Notes under the pieces: model-generated
What the model saw: the letters and a program-made list of their open reading frames with translations, nothing else
What the model was told of the DNA's origin: nothing
Database searches by the model: none
Shown: piece after piece, positions 21,951-34,739 of the stretch
Layout of the letters: the number at the start of each line of letters is the position of its first letter
Position numbering within the stretch: position 1 is the stretch's first letter
Made by a program: the position numbers and the translations under genes
Assembly: GCA_028023455.1 (NCBI GenBank)
Contig: JAQFVV010006549.1
Span: 558,001-622,000 of the forward strand
Origin: Epiperipatus broadwayi
Lineage: Eukaryota > Onychophora > Udeonychophora > Euonychophora > Peripatidae
Direction: 5' to 3'
DNA length: 64,000 nt

Positions 21951-24900
21951 CTATTATAAATAAATATTAATTTTATGATCAACCTCTTATGGTGGAAGGT
22001 TTTTAAAACATTTTAATGCAACAAAGATATTGCCACAACAGATTTTAGACTAGTATTAATTAATGAAAAATGAAAATGTATGGAATTAAATAAATACTTA
22101 TTTAACAATATTAAATCACACCACATGGTTCAAAATCCAGCACTGCCCTCTGTGAAATAATATATAAATATATTAGAGTCTTTATTTCAAAATAGGCTGG
22201 CTATTTTAAAATATGGACTCTAATATATTTATATATTATTTCACAGAAGGCGGTACTGGAATGTTCCTCATGTGAAGTGATTTAATATTTGGATTTTTAT
22301 TTCAGTTTAGCTTTAGCATTGGGATTATTTATTTAATAATGTAGTTATGTTACATAATAGATTTATGGCTAGTAATTCTACAAATAAAATAAATGTCAAT
22401 GAAGTTATAAGTAATTATTTATTCAACAAAAGTCCACATTTAAATTAGTAGCGTTTAGGTTCTAGAAAATAATAATTCAAATTCTTATGATATCCTTTTA
22501 ACTTTTAAGAAGTAGCTACTTCAGCAAAACTTCTATGAATTATTTTTATTTCAATTTATTTTGATTTCTCTGTGATTTTATTATAATTTTTTGAATGACC
22601 AATAAAAATCCCAGTTAGTTAGTTATAATTACTTGATCCCATCATTTATCTGTTGATTGATGTTTTTACACTAATTCATGATTATTCTCTGTAATAACAT
22701 TAGATTGTTTGCTGAATTCTACCACCTGATGTGATGCTTATTTAATTAACCACAGATTTTCCAGAAACATTATAATTATATATAATAGATTATGGCTTAC
22801 ATTTTACTCAACCATGTTACTTATTTTTATGTTCAACTGGCAATTACTATCTATTTAAAATGGCATAGCTTTTCTCTCTATAATTCTACACACTGTGAAA
22901 TACCTGACTGTATTTTAAAACATCTTTTGGATTTTGATCATGAAATTATTTAGATGATTCTAATGACATTTCAAAAAAATGTTTCTGTCCTTCAATAACT
23001 TTTTTTGAATATGAAGTTTATTGCTCAATGATTGTTGGTTTTTGCTAGATAACGGTAACTGTAATTAATTCACTAAAGGTTTCTTTTGATCATTGCAGCT
23101 GATTATAATTCTCTATATGTTTTTTTTTTTTACTTTAGTACAGGTGTCCTTGTTTTTATTATAATTTTTACTCTATATTCATGATCCCCCTTTAATAGTC
23201 TCTTTGGGTTCAGATTATAGTTCATTGGATGCCATTGGTTTTTGGTTTCAGGCATTTGCCATATTTGTATAGTAATTACAAAACTTTTCCTATTGATTCC
23301 AAGTACTTTTAAAATTAGTTTAAGTAATATCTGAATTGTTAACTATCTTACATACTAATTATTGAAATGAACTTGATTTACAATATCCAGATTCTTCCCA
23401 GGCATACCTTTTAAAACCATCACTACTACAAATCTGTATGTAAATCATCAGATAAAGTAATCACAAATATCCTAAAATAAAGACAAACAGCAAAACTGTG
23501 TATACATATTGTGAGGTTTATTGGCTTAAAATAAAGATTAGTTGTCAGAAGTGTACTATTAACATTTTCACTACAGATCTTATTTTAAACTTTAAAATAT
23601 TTAAGTGTTAATGCAAAATAACAAAAAACTTGCATCAGCATTTATAATTTTTACTATTTAATATTTGCTTGAATGGATGTGCAACCTTGTTGGAAAACCA
23701 TTTAACACAAGTTAGAAAAGAATCCATTGATTATATTTCCTGTGAAAAGCATGATTTTCTAACATTAATCACAGCTCTTAATATAACTGTCTATATTTAA
23801 CAAGTGTCATTATGTTTTGACATGGGCAATGTTTAGAAGTCTTTTATGAATTAGTATCAACAATCTTAACCAGATAGTTGAATGAGTAGCAACTATTTTT
23901 TATAAGGAACAAAAATAGAAGCTTACTTCAATCCATTATTTTTAAAATGGATGTTCCCTAGATTAAATGGTATATAGTTATTTATTACTAATGACTGAAT
24001 GTATCACTGCTATCTAATGTACCTCTCATAATCATATTCACTAATATGAAAATATTTTCCATATCACAGTATATGAGGAATTAATTCTTTTTCTGATATA
24101 TAATAAAAATTTGTTGACTTCAACAATTATTTGATCCAATCATATTTTTCTTTTAGATTTAGAGCTTTTTTTTAATCTTTAATCTTTATTGCTTGTATAA
24201 AATATATTTAGCTGGATAGAGTTATTTTTAATGATACCCATGTTTCTGAAATATTTGGGTTAAAATAGATAATTAGGTTCTTTAAATAATGTTGAAATCA
24301 CCAGACTAATTATTTTTTAAAATAAATATTTACTTTTGTGATGCTTTTTTAATTAGTTCATAAATTCATCCTGTTATTTGTATCAGATATGTGATCTATT
24401 CAACTCCAACCATATTAGAAAATTGTTTCTTTTATGCAATTAAAAACCAAAATAAAAACTTTATTGATTTAAATATATAAGGAATTTTAATTACACTTAT
24501 GTGGTGATCTTCTGCCATAGTACAAGTAAGTTGAAATATTAAAATCTACATTATTATCTAATAATATAATATTCCATTTTAAATCAATTTCTAGATGCTT
24601 ACAAAAATAATAATAAAGTACCGCAAGATCTACAACATACTCTATTTTTTTTTGACTTTTGTAGAACAAATTACTCAGGTGGGATCTTCAGAACTCTTTT
24701 CATCTTAAGTCAATTTATTTGCATTATGAATATCAAGACTTTTATATTATTATCTTAAACTACAGTGTAACTTTGTTTTCGTCAGTTTATAGATAATTGA
24801 CAGTAATATTTATTCGTAAATTCATTATTTAATATTGATTTCAAGTGGTTTCTGGAATAACAATAATTAGTCTATGGATTCATTCACTTGGAAGTTGTTT

Positions 24901-25250
24901 ATTAATTATGTGTAGTTCTTATTGAATATGAGTTATATAACTATTACATGATATATTTAACATTGTACTTACTCACTTTTTATGGTCATATTGCAATTAT
25001 TAATCATTAATATATACATGATTTAATATGAAAAATAATAAAACTAATATACGTATTCAATTAAATTTTCAAAAAATCAACGTATGAAATAACGTTGTTA
25101 ATAGTTATTTATTGATTAGTAACTAGAAATTGTTTTCTAAAAAAAAAAAACAATATCTAAATATATTCTGTTAAAGAGTTTTTATTTTAATAAAATGCTT
25201 TTATTTAAGTGAGTATCTGTTTTATTTTGTCTGTTTTTTTTTCAGATGTC
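21951..25250. other. No gene seen; AT-rich spacer with one palindrome
   Basis: Apart from the palindromic repeat at 22104-22291 I see no structure or coding homology here. Confidence 0.5.
22104..22291. mobile_element. Palindromic MITE-like repeat
   Basis: Two arms of about 75 bp face each other around a loop of about 35 bp. The inner 31 bp (22150-22180 against 22216-22246) pair perfectly. The outer arms (ATTAAATCAC--CACATG against CATGTGAAGTGATTTAAT) are partly mismatched. No coding sequence. Size and structure suit a MITE or a cruciform-forming inverted repeat. The ends fall in AT-rich sequence, so a TA duplication cannot be distinguished. Confidence 0.65.
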
Positions 25251-25253
25251 AAA

Positions 25254-25324
25254 TGCGTTGATCAGGAAGCAAACCCAGCCAGCTTCTTGGAAGGCACCTA
25301 TGCTAACCACTAGGCCACCAACGC
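25254..25324 (-). repeat. tRNA-Gly(UCC)-like SINE
   Basis: The minus strand folds as a tRNA. The acceptor GCGTTGG (25324-25318) pairs with the 3' strand ending CAACGC. The A-box GTGGCCTAGTGG, anticodon loop CTTCCAA (anticodon UCC, Gly) and a mutated T arm (GGGTTTGCTTCC) follow. Outside the acceptor, TGTCAA and TTGACA extend the pairing by about six bases. The 3' flank TTTGACATCTGAAAAA matches the 29.6 kb copy, marking a short tRNA-derived SINE and not a tRNA gene. The T-loop changes argue against function as tRNA. Confidence 0.75.
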
Positions 25325-25911
25325 TTGACATCTGTTTGTTTATTTCAGTTAAACATTGTTATTTAAGTTAGAATTTCTGTTTGTACATTGGTTTCAAAGT
25401 TAATTTTTAAAATTGAGGTTTAATAGATTATATTCAATAGAATTTGTTTAAATTTTCTGCATTTGTTATAAATCTCTGGAAATGCAATAAGACACTAAAA
25501 TATTTTAGGTAGGTTTCATAATTTCTTAATTCTTCAAAAGATAGTGGATAATATTTTAAATATTTTGATATCAAATTTCAAAGATATTGATATCACTCCA
25601 ATATGTTTTTAATAATGCATGCAAGAGGAGTATATATATATTTAAAAAACTTTACATTAAAAAGTATCTAAACCAAATCTATTTCAAAGTGAAATAAAAA
25701 CAAATTTTGATTTTTAAGTAATATTACAAACAAACTTTATTTCATATGTTCGATTTTACTTTCAACCTTACTGCTAAAAACTGAAATATAATAGAGATTA
25801 AAAAATCTTATTATAAATGCTTATATTTATTTAATTTGGACTAAAAACATACAAAATATTTCTTTATTCAACCACAATTCAGCTGTTTATATTTAACCTA
25901 AAATAAAAGCA

Positions 25912-25924
25912 TGGGGGGGGGGGG
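25912..25924 (+). repeat. Poly(G) run
   Basis: About 12 consecutive G in very AT-rich sequence. Confidence 0.8.
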
Positions 25925-26019
25925 CAAAGGATTAATAAAGTCAATCCTCTTTAGTCCAAAGTAAATAAATAAAAGTGTTTATTATAAAATATTTTTATAT
26001 GCATTATTTTACTTCATTA

Positions 26020-27565
26020 ATAATAAAGTATTTCTATTACATCTTCCGAATTGCCCAGAATTTTAAATGAAGAAGTGAGAAATGCAATTAAATGTATGAA
26101 AAAAGGAAAGGCTCCAGGTAATGATGGAATTATAATTGATATATTAAAAGAAGCAGGTGAAGAAACAGAAAAAATATTAGCAAAGTTATATAGCAAATGT
26201 CTAAATGATAAAGATGTACCGGATGATTGGAAGAATGCAGTAATAATATTAATATTTAAAAAAGGTGATAAAGAAGATATTAGAAATTACAGACCTATCA
26301 GCCTTTTATCAGTTTTATATAAAAATTTTACCAAGATAATTACAACTCGTCTACAGAGAACCTTGGATTTTCACCAACCAAGAGAACAAGCTGGATTTAA
26401 AAGTGGTTTTAATACAGTAGATCATATTCAAGTATTGAGAGAAGTTATAGAAAGGACAAATGAATATGAGTTGTCATTATGTTTTGGATTTGTAGATTAT
26501 GAAAAGGCATTTGATTCTATAAACATTTCTTCAGTGATTAAAGCATTGGATCATCAAGGTATAGATCCAGGATATTGTCATATTTTAAAGAATATTTATA
26601 AAAATGCAACAGCAATAATTAGATTACATAATGATACTGGGAAAGTCAACATTGAGAAAAGTGTAAGACAAGGTGACTCCATATCTCCAAAACTTTTTAC
26701 AGCAGTGCTGCAAGAAGTATTTTGTGGATTAAAATGGGAAACTAAAGGAGTGAAAGTAAATGGAGATTATTTAAGTCATTTAGATTTCGCAGATGATGTA
26801 GTTGTTTTTGCAAATAATGCTTCCGAGCTGCAGGAAATGTTGCAGGAGTTATCAGATGAAAGTAGGAAAGTAGGACTAAAGATAAATGTTAAAAAGACTA
26901 AAGTAATGTTTAATCGATTTGCTCAAAATATGAAAATAAAGATTGATTATGATGAATTAGAAGAAGTTAAGAGTTACAAATACCTTGGTCAGATTATTAA
27001 TACAGATGGAAACATAATAGAGGAAATTAATCATAGAATTAAACTTGGTTGGAGTGCTTTTGGTAGAAATAACTTGATATTAAAAGGAAATATGCCTATG
27101 TGTTTGAAAAGAAAGGTTTTTAACAAATGTGTTTTACCAGTTCTTACTTATGGATCTGAGACTTGGACACTTAATAGAAGATCAATACAGAGACTTCAGA
27201 CCACTGAAAGAAGTATGGAGAGATGTATGTTGGGAGTAACAAGAAGAGATTGAAAACGCAATGTATGGATAAGAGAACAAACAGGTGTTACTGACCTCAT
27301 TGAAAAAATTAAAAGATTGAAGTGGAGTTGGGCTGGACATATTGCTAGAAGAGATGATAATAGATGGACAATTGAAATTTTAAACTGGATTCCAAGAGAT
27401 TGTAAAAGACCCAGAAGGAGACCACATGTAAGATGGATGGATGAAATAAGAAAATGTGTAGGGGTGATGTGGAGAAGAGAAGCTAAAGATCGGAGAAGAT
27501 GGATTAAACTTGGAGAGACCTTCATCCTGCAGTGGATTGATAATGGTTGATAATGATGATGATTT
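26020..27565 (+). mobile_element. RTE-type LINE, 5'-truncated copy
   Basis: Homology to the longer copy at 56.6-59.5 kb starts around 26020-26040 and runs to the 3' end, which finishes with TTGATAATGATGATGAT. A short tandem TGAT-type tail is typical of the RTE clade. The endonuclease half is absent, as expected from incomplete reverse transcription. I could not find a clear flanking duplication. Confidence 0.85.
26051..27550 (+). pseudogene. RTE reverse transcriptase, one in-frame stop
   Basis: 500 codons in one frame, broken only by TGA at 27251-27253. From the first Met at 26051: KKGKAPGNDGI (residues 17-27), RNYRPISLLS (78-87), FVDYEKAFDS (147-156, motif A Asp), RQGDSISPKLF (206-216, motif B), LDFADD (244-249, catalytic DD), GLKINVKKT (275-283), YLGQIIN (311-317) and WTLNRR (372-377). 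After the stop the frame continues with GHIARRDDNRW and RRRPHVRWMDEI, the RTE C-terminal region. The second copy has CGA (Arg) where this one has TGA, so the stop is a C-to-T change at CpG. The true start lies upstream in the lost part; the Met is not a real initiator. Confidence 0.9.
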
Positions 27566-27799
27566 ACATGCTCTTTATTGTTATATATAACACATTATGA
27601 TATTATTAAGTATTTAATTAATTACATATTTTCAAAGGCTTTAATTAGTCATATTGCATTAATAATTTCTGCATATTTAGTTTTAATTTTTTGTATAAGA
27701 AAAAAATGAAAATTCTGCTTGGAAAAAATCAAATAGTGTATAAATTTTTTATATATATTGTTTTCCTAAAGATTTGTGATGATGGTGTTCTAGCTGTAT

Positions 27800-28100
27800 T
27801 TTTATATTGGACTATTTCTATCATCTAATATGTGTGTTGAATGTCTTTAGAAAAATTTAATTTTATTTAAATATTCCAAATACATTCAACTGTTAGTAAT
27901 AGCACAGCAAACAGGTTAGTATATGCACTAACTGTTAGTAATATCACAGCAAACAACTGTTAGTAATATCACAGCAAACAGGTTCGTATATGCATAATGT
28001 TTCAAGAGGTATTTTTCTCCCCTCTTCTTCAGGTGTTATGTATATATTATAATTGTTCAATAAAGTTATTAATCTTCTGTTTTAAAGTTGAATCTGGCAA
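27800..28100 (-). mobile_element. PLE 3'-end fragment with internal triplication
   Basis: Matches the ends of the 15-18.5 kb PLE pair: CATCTAATAT-ATG, GAATGTCTTTAGAAAAAT, TTTTATTTAAAT and ATTCAAC--TTAGTAATAG are shared with 15090-15185. Inside, AACTGTTAGTAATATCACAG-type units occur three times (from about 27888, 27930 and 27955). It holds a hammerhead-like segment. It is 234 bp downstream of the RTE copy and on the opposite strand; no coding part is present. Confidence 0.65.
27985..28040 (-). ncRNA. Hammerhead-like segment in the PLE end
   Basis: The minus strand reads CTGAAGA (28032-28026), AGAGG then a purine-rich loop then CCTCT (five pairs), an extra T, then GAAAC (28003-27999). A flanking TATACATAA can pair with TTATG-ATATA. 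This is the order CUGANGA/helix II/GAAA/helix I, but helix III and the cleavage triplet are not clear. The related positions in the right arm at about 18325-18365 are eroded (CTTAAGA). PLEs are known to carry type I hammerheads in their terminal repeats, which makes this reading reasonable but unproven. Confidence 0.4.
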
Positions 28101-29575
28101 TTTTCAGCTAGACTAATTGATTGATTTATGTTATCAATATAAATAATATGGTTTCAGTAATGAATATTTTATTTTAAATCAGTTTTTATATTATTTTGAA
28201 ATCTAGAAATATGTATCTGATAGGATTTAATAAGAAGAAATTTTATGCTCATCACTTTGATATCAGTTATTGAAATTGTTAATTTTAATTTTACAGAGTG
28301 ATTTTAATATAGCATACGATATTGTAAAGCTGAATTTATTACACATCAAATATTTTTCATTGCTTATATTAAAGACTAGTAATTTTTTTTAGTATTAGAT
28401 TTGACAGCATTTTTACAATTGCTTTATTCTATTGAAATTTCATCAAAAATATGCAAATTATTAATTTCCAGAATATTCTGTAAGCAAAAAGTATTAATAG
28501 GATTTAACTGTTCTGAAGCTGAAGTTGTCTGAATTAATTCTGGAATTAATTTTTAAAGATATTTACTTTCTATATACCATAATTTTCTGATTAGTTCATT
28601 TATTTTTTTTATTTTATAAACATAGAAAACAAGATTTTTTTTGTAGGACTTATCTTTATAATAAAGAAAGTTGAGTAAACACCATCTGGTGACAAGACTA
28701 TTATTGTTACTTTTTTTTACTTGGAGTTATTATTTTTATTGCTATTTTTATTCTAACATTATTTATATATTGTTACGACTCACTAATACTTCGATCAGTA
28801 TGCTTGCTAATATTTTTTCTAAGTTGTCATGACACTTTGCCTTTCAAACAGTTAACCTCTTTGATTTTTTAGACAAATTATTAGCTTTTCATGACTATTA
28901 ATTAATGCTGTGATGGTGATAAACTCAACAACTAAAGATTTCTGGATTGACTCATATTTGATGAATGTAAAACAAAATCTCAATTTAGTTCATTTAAATG
29001 AAATATTATACTCCATCATGACTTCAGTTATCAATGTCACATGATTCCTGAGCAATTGATCATATAATTACACATTTATAAATTTTTTCAAACTTTTGAT
29101 ATGAATTCTACATATTTAATATCTGCTATCTCTTGTACTATTGTGTAGATAACACTGCTACTACTTCAGCTATATGATAACTACTACTATTACAACTTCT
29201 AATACTAAAATAGTAAACCTTTTATAGCTGTTTCTTATATAACTATTATTTCTACTTTGTATCTAAAAACACTTTATACAAGTCTTTTTTTTAATTTTTA
29301 TTTACAAATTTTAATTGTACCATATGTGAAAAATAACATTTACAACTTAAAATACGTGCAAAACAACTTTTACAATTGGTAATTTTACAAAACAATATTT
29401 ATAATTTTACAATTACAAATATATGCAAAACAACTTTTATGATTTTATAAATTAGAAATGAAAGCAAAACAACGTTTGCATAGGCAAAAAAAAAAAAACT
29501 TTACAATTTTAAAATTGAAAATATTCACAAAAATATCATTTATTTTTTAAAAAAAAATAGTCATGATTTTTTTTC
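28101..29575. other. No gene seen; AT-rich spacer
   Basis: No coding homology. A short array of AAAACAACTTTTA-like units (about 29325-29475) shows a repeated ACAA(T/C)TTTTACAATT pattern. Confidence 0.5.
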
Positions 29576-29590
29576 AAGAATGCAGAATTA
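29576..29590 (+). repeat. Left target-site duplication of the SINE
   Basis: AAGAATGCAGAATTA, identical to 29697-29711. Confidence 0.85.
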
Positions 29591-29696
29591 GAATTAGTCT
29601 TGCATTGGTGGTTGAGAGGTCAGCACCTGCCTTAGAAGCAGTTACCCGGGTTGCGGGTTCATGTCCCAGCCAATGCTATGACACCTGAAAAAAAAA
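29591..29696 (+). repeat. tRNA-Gly-like SINE with 15-bp target-site duplication
   Basis: The core 29602-29677 has acceptor GCATTGG pairing with CCAATGC, A-box-like GGTGGTTGAGAGGTCAGC, anticodon arm CTGC/GCAG with loop CTTAGAA, and a T arm with a small insertion (GCGGGTTCATGTCCC). GTC and GAC extend the acceptor. The tail ATGACACCTGAAAAAAA ends in about 11 A. AAGAATGCAGAATTA occurs just before (29576-29590) and just after (29697-29711). Poly(A) plus target duplication shows LINE-mediated retroposition. The anticodon loop differs from the 25.25 kb copy. Confidence 0.82.
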
Positions 29697-29711
29697 AAGA
29701 ATGCAGAATTA
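29697..29711 (+). repeat. Right target-site duplication of the SINE
   Basis: AAGAATGCAGAATTA directly after the poly(A) tail, identical to 29576-29590; the first two A may belong to the tail. Confidence 0.85.
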
Positions 29712-30496
29712 CCTTGGAATTAGTTAAGTAATCTTAACAAATAAATCCCAGAAAAGGGTCAGATTCTAATTGAAATGCCAAAGTAATTTTTATTTATTTA
29801 TATGCTAATGTAAATTATTTTATTCATATTTTTTTTTAATTATATGACTATTATAGTCTGTTTTTCTTCATTGCAATTCTTTCTTTTTCCAATTGTGTTT
29901 TTTTTTTTTTTACATATTTTTATAATAATGAATGTAAGTTATTCAAGTTAATTATTTTTATTTTCAACTTTCAAATCATTATATTCCACAAATCAATTAT
30001 TAAATTTTATTAATCATAATTAAAAGTAATAATGTAATATTAAAGTCAAAGCTCATACAGATTTATATTAAATATTTTGAAAATTTATATATTCTTTTTT
30101 TTTAAATGATTAAATAATTTTTTATTAGTATTCATTTGTTTAATAACAGTCTAATCATAATTTAAAACTTAAACCTCATTGCTATTCTATTCCATAAATA
30201 TCTCATTTATTTTTGTTAAAAAATGGCATCTTAGTACACAAACATAGAATGCAAACATGAAATAAATTATAAATTATCATAATTTCGAAATTTGTATTCT
30301 TCTTTTTTTCAAAAATATACAGTCATGAATTAAAAATCATCATGCAAATTTTAAAAACAGTAAATCATTGTAGAACAAAAAAAAAATATTAACAATGACA
30401 TTTTTTAAAGAGAAACTACAGCTCAAAGCAACACCAAAATATAAACATAAAATCATATATATATATATATATATGAAGGTAAAAAGATACTATAAA

Positions 30497-30556
30497 CATG
30501 CAACTGCCTGCAAATGCAAGGCAGTTGGGCTGACCTCTTGACCACCAATGCAAGAC
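30497..30556 (-). repeat. Fragment of the tRNA-like SINE
   Basis: The minus strand begins GTCTTGCATTGGTGGTCAAG, then AGGTCAGC, matching the 5' half of the 29.6 kb SINE. It then has a palindromic AACTGCCTTGCATTTGCAGG segment ending CAGTT where the anticodon arm lies. The T arm and tail are absent. Confidence 0.6.
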
Positions 30557-30904
30557 TACTAGTATAAACATTTTTACTTTAAATAACTTGCAATTCTTAA
30601 GCATTAACTGACTTCAAGGTCAGATGAATATATATATATTAAACATATAAACAAATTAATTGCACTGGGCCAGTTTTTGAAAAAACATTGCCATAATCAT
30701 AGTGCTGAATAAAATTATGCAGTACAGATAAGTTTATATAATTAATTTATGTTTATTAAACTATGCCTTTTAATCTGAATTTGAAGTCAATGAGTGCTTA
30801 AGAATTAAATAGTTTCATGAAAAGAGTTAATATGCTTACCATAGCGTTAGGCAATTACAAGTAAAAATGTAAAATAATATATTGTTAATGGAAAAAAAAT
30901 TGTT

Positions 30905-32327
30905 TCAGCAATGAAAAGATGGACTACTATTGAAAAGAAAGATAACATTATGAAATGTGATGCTATAAAAAAAAGTACACAGTAAGGAAAAACAAGAAAA
31001 CAAAGTATTCTCTATAATTACTAATTTTTTTAAATTGCCAAATATTTTAAATGAAAAGGGAGACATGCAATTGAGTTTACAAAGAAGGGGAAAGCTTCAG
31101 GGAATCATGGATTTAGGTGAAGAAATAGAAAAATTGTTGCAAAGGTATATACAAAAAATATCATTAAAAAGATATTATAAATTATGTAGGCTTAATAATC
31201 TGCTATCAGTTCTATAAAAAAATTTTATCATGATAATTAAAATTCATCAGCACCAAACTTTGGATTCTCACTAAGCAAAAGAACTAACTGGAATTAAAAA
31301 TGGTTTTAGCAAATTATATTATGTCCATATATTGAGAGCTAATGTAATTTGCATTAGTAGCAATTCTCTCCATATAATGTTTTAATCTAGGACAAGTTAT
31401 AATGATCAATAGATTATGAATTGAAACATGATCCTATAAACAGTTCTACAATTATAAATGCACTGAATCATCTAGAGGTAGATCTGAAATATTGCCATAT
31501 TTTGAAGTGTGTTCATCAAAATTCAACACTGATTAGATTACATGGTAATACACAGAAGATTAACATTGAGAATGGTATATGTACTGGTTGTTTTTATATC
31601 TCCAAAACTTTTTACAGCAGTTTTACAATAATGTTTTTATTAATTAAAAGGGGTAACTAACAATGTAAAAGCAAATGGAGAGATTTTGTAGTTCGTGTTT
31701 TTGTTTTTACAAATAATGCTTCAGAAATTTAGATGAAAGTATGAATATAAAACTAAAGATAAATGCTAAAATTACTAAAATAATATTCAAGGGTTGTTTC
31801 AGAACAAGTTAATAAAGATTGATATTGATGAATTAGAAGAAGTTAACAATTACATTTACTTTGATTAAGTTATTAATGTAGATAGAAACATAATAAATGA
31901 AATTAATGATAGAAATAAACTTGGATAGAATGCTCTTGGTACAAATAAATTTATATGTTTAAAAATGAAAATTTTTCCTAATTCCTTTTTATAGATATTA
32001 GACTTGACAGAAGAACATTTGAGAGGCAGATGAAGAGATATATATTAAAAGTAACAAGAAGTTGAAAACAAAATACACAGGTGAGAGAGCAGATACCAGC
32101 AACATCATTGAGAGAATTATAAAACTGGGCTATATGTTAATTCAGAAATAGTGATAACAGATGGGCAATTTATGTTTTACACAAGATCTAAAATGATTGG
32201 TAACAAAACCTAATAAGAGATCACATATGAGATAGGTGAGTGAATTAAAGAAGGTTATTGATGTGTTGTGGTGAAGAAAGTCTAGATTTAAAAAAAACTA
32301 GGACCTGCAGTGGATTGATAATGTTAT
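30905..32327 (+). pseudogene. Strongly decayed RTE-type RT relic
   Basis: Follows the same path as 57935-59540 with many stops and indels: GAAAGATAACATTATGAAAT near 30938, a NILNEK start near 31038, TTTGGATTCTCACTAAGCAA near 31258, ACAGTTCTACAATTATAAAT near 31439, a GATATTGATGAATTAGAAGA segment near 31820, and CCTGCAGTGGATTGATAATG near the 3' end (32305-32324). The FADD box is lost. It is older than the copies at 26 and 57 kb. Confidence 0.8.
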
Positions 32328-34735
32328 TATATATATATTTAATGCTATAATAAAGTATCTTATTTCATTAAATTTTACAATTCTACAAAACATTGAAGCT
32401 ATAAATAATTATTATCTAATTCTTCATGTCAAAAATTTTATTTTATTTTTTCAAATTTTCTATGATACTCTTCTCTATATAAACGAAGTAAATTTATATA
32501 AATAATACTTCATTAAATAATAAAATCATTTTAAGTTGATTAATAAGTATTACCTGTAATATTAATATTCTATCAAGTAAGCATAAAGTTTACCAAAATA
32601 ATAATAAAATTTAAATTATCTGTACATGCCTCAAATTGATTTTTTTTATCTGCAAAGATTGTGATTTTGAGAGAGTGAGCTTCTTTAATTACTTGTTGAT
32701 TTCTATTCAATCTTCTTATATTCCAGTCTTTCATCAAGTTGAATTTAAGAGTTATATATATATATATATTAGTGGATTAACTTTTTACTATTATTGTAGT
32801 TAGTTTCTAAAACATAAAAGTTTGCTTTTTTTAATATGAGTAATACTAAAAGTGATGTTTTTATGAAAACAATTTCACTCTAAAAACTTATATTTATTAA
32901 CCATTAGCATTCATTTAAAACACTATTGTTTTTAAATATCTGATATTTCATATAGTTCCAATTCACAGTCAGGTCTTAATTACAGAAATTAATATGATTG
33001 CTGCTTAAATATTATTAATTAGAAAACTCTCTATAACAAATTAAGAAATAGATTTAGTTCTTCTTAAAATTTTACTCATTACTTTAAAGAGAGCAAATAT
33101 ATGTAATCAAAAAGCATCAAAAATAAAAATGTTTTGGAATTTTGTATATTTCAAAATAAAACTTATTAAAATGATTTTTCTAAAAAATGATATTTTTGCT
33201 ATTTAAAGTAAATGCAAATGAATTTCAGTGAGTCACTGTTATTATACCATAAATTGCTGTCCTATTTTTTCAATTCCACGTTTGGTTTTATCACTTTCTA
33301 TTATCATTAGACATTATATCATCCCATATTATTTTGAATTTTTTTGATTTTTGTTCTTTATTATGACCTAGTCTTAAAACATATGTTTGCCAATTACACA
33401 ATTGATGTTCAGATAATTTTAAATTCTGTGAGCAGATTATCAACTGTAGAATCTAAATAAATTGTTCTAATTAAAACTCTCTTAAATAATTATATTTATT
33501 TCAATCTAATATCTAGTGTAAAATTAATTATTTTGACATCTCATATTATTAAAATTAATTCTAGATTTTGTTTAATTTATTTAGTAAATAAAATGTAATT
33601 AAATTATTTTTTTAAAAATTATATAAAAATTATTAATGCGCATCATCTACATATGAACAGAATAATTATGTCATACAAATACATATATGTATATAATAGA
33701 TGTAAAGCTTCTGTGTGTATTGTTTAGCACTTATTCCTGAAATAAGATTTTTTTACATTGTTAAAAATTTTCAAATAAATTTATAAATTTTTTGAATAGT
33801 GGGGCTTTAAAGATCTTAGTTATCTATTTAATTAATTATTGTTTAATAAATGGATATTTAGTTTTTTTAATTAGAGAAAAACTAGAGTTAAAAATCAGTA
33901 AATTTTTATCAACTGTCTTTTGATTACCTAGTGACTATTTTCTTTCATAGTATTTTAACGGAGAGATAATGAAGATGCATTTGTCTTGTAATGGATTGAG
34001 TCTGTTTTCTTTCTATATAACAGAAGTGAATTGTTACATTTTCATTTACCATTGTCAAACTCTCTCCACTCACAACTTTGACGCCATCCATTTCAGATAA
34101 ATACACTAATGATTATTACTAATCATTTTCGAAACTAGATGATCAAAAGCTTATTTATACACTTTTATAATTTATGGCCTATTTGTTCAATTATTTTATG
34201 ATTGAAGTCTTAAGAAATATATATAGATGGCCTATGTAGGAACACAAACATTGACTTTTCTAGTCAAAGATATATAATATTTATTTACCGAAAACACCTT
34301 GAACATAAAATACTATTTAAGTACTTCAACTTTATTCCAAATTTAAATCTGTTTTGTTTATTATTACACTAAAACATTAAATGACACAGAGCATATTTGT
34401 ATAATATTTCTATAGAGAAATTGAAAGGAACAAATAATAAAGGTGTTATTTTACTTTAAAGTGACAAGCCATCAATTTCAAACAACGTGAAAATCAATAA
34501 AATGAAGAAAACAAAATGAATTACGAACAACGAATGATTATTCAGATTTATAACTAAAATAAACTAGTTTCTCCTATAGTTATAAAAAAAAAAAAAGATT
34601 ACTTTTAAAGTTCTTTATCTGACTTGACATTGATGGTTTTTAATAAAATCCCTGTTCATCAATTAGGCATTACTAATTTATTTTATTTTTAATGAAGTAA
34701 TAAATTTAGAGAAAAAAACTCTTTTTGTTTTTCAT
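32328..34735. other. No gene seen; AT-rich spacer
   Basis: No coding homology or structural repeat recognised apart from a short TA run (32756-32769). Confidence 0.5.
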
Positions 34736-34739
34736 GGGT

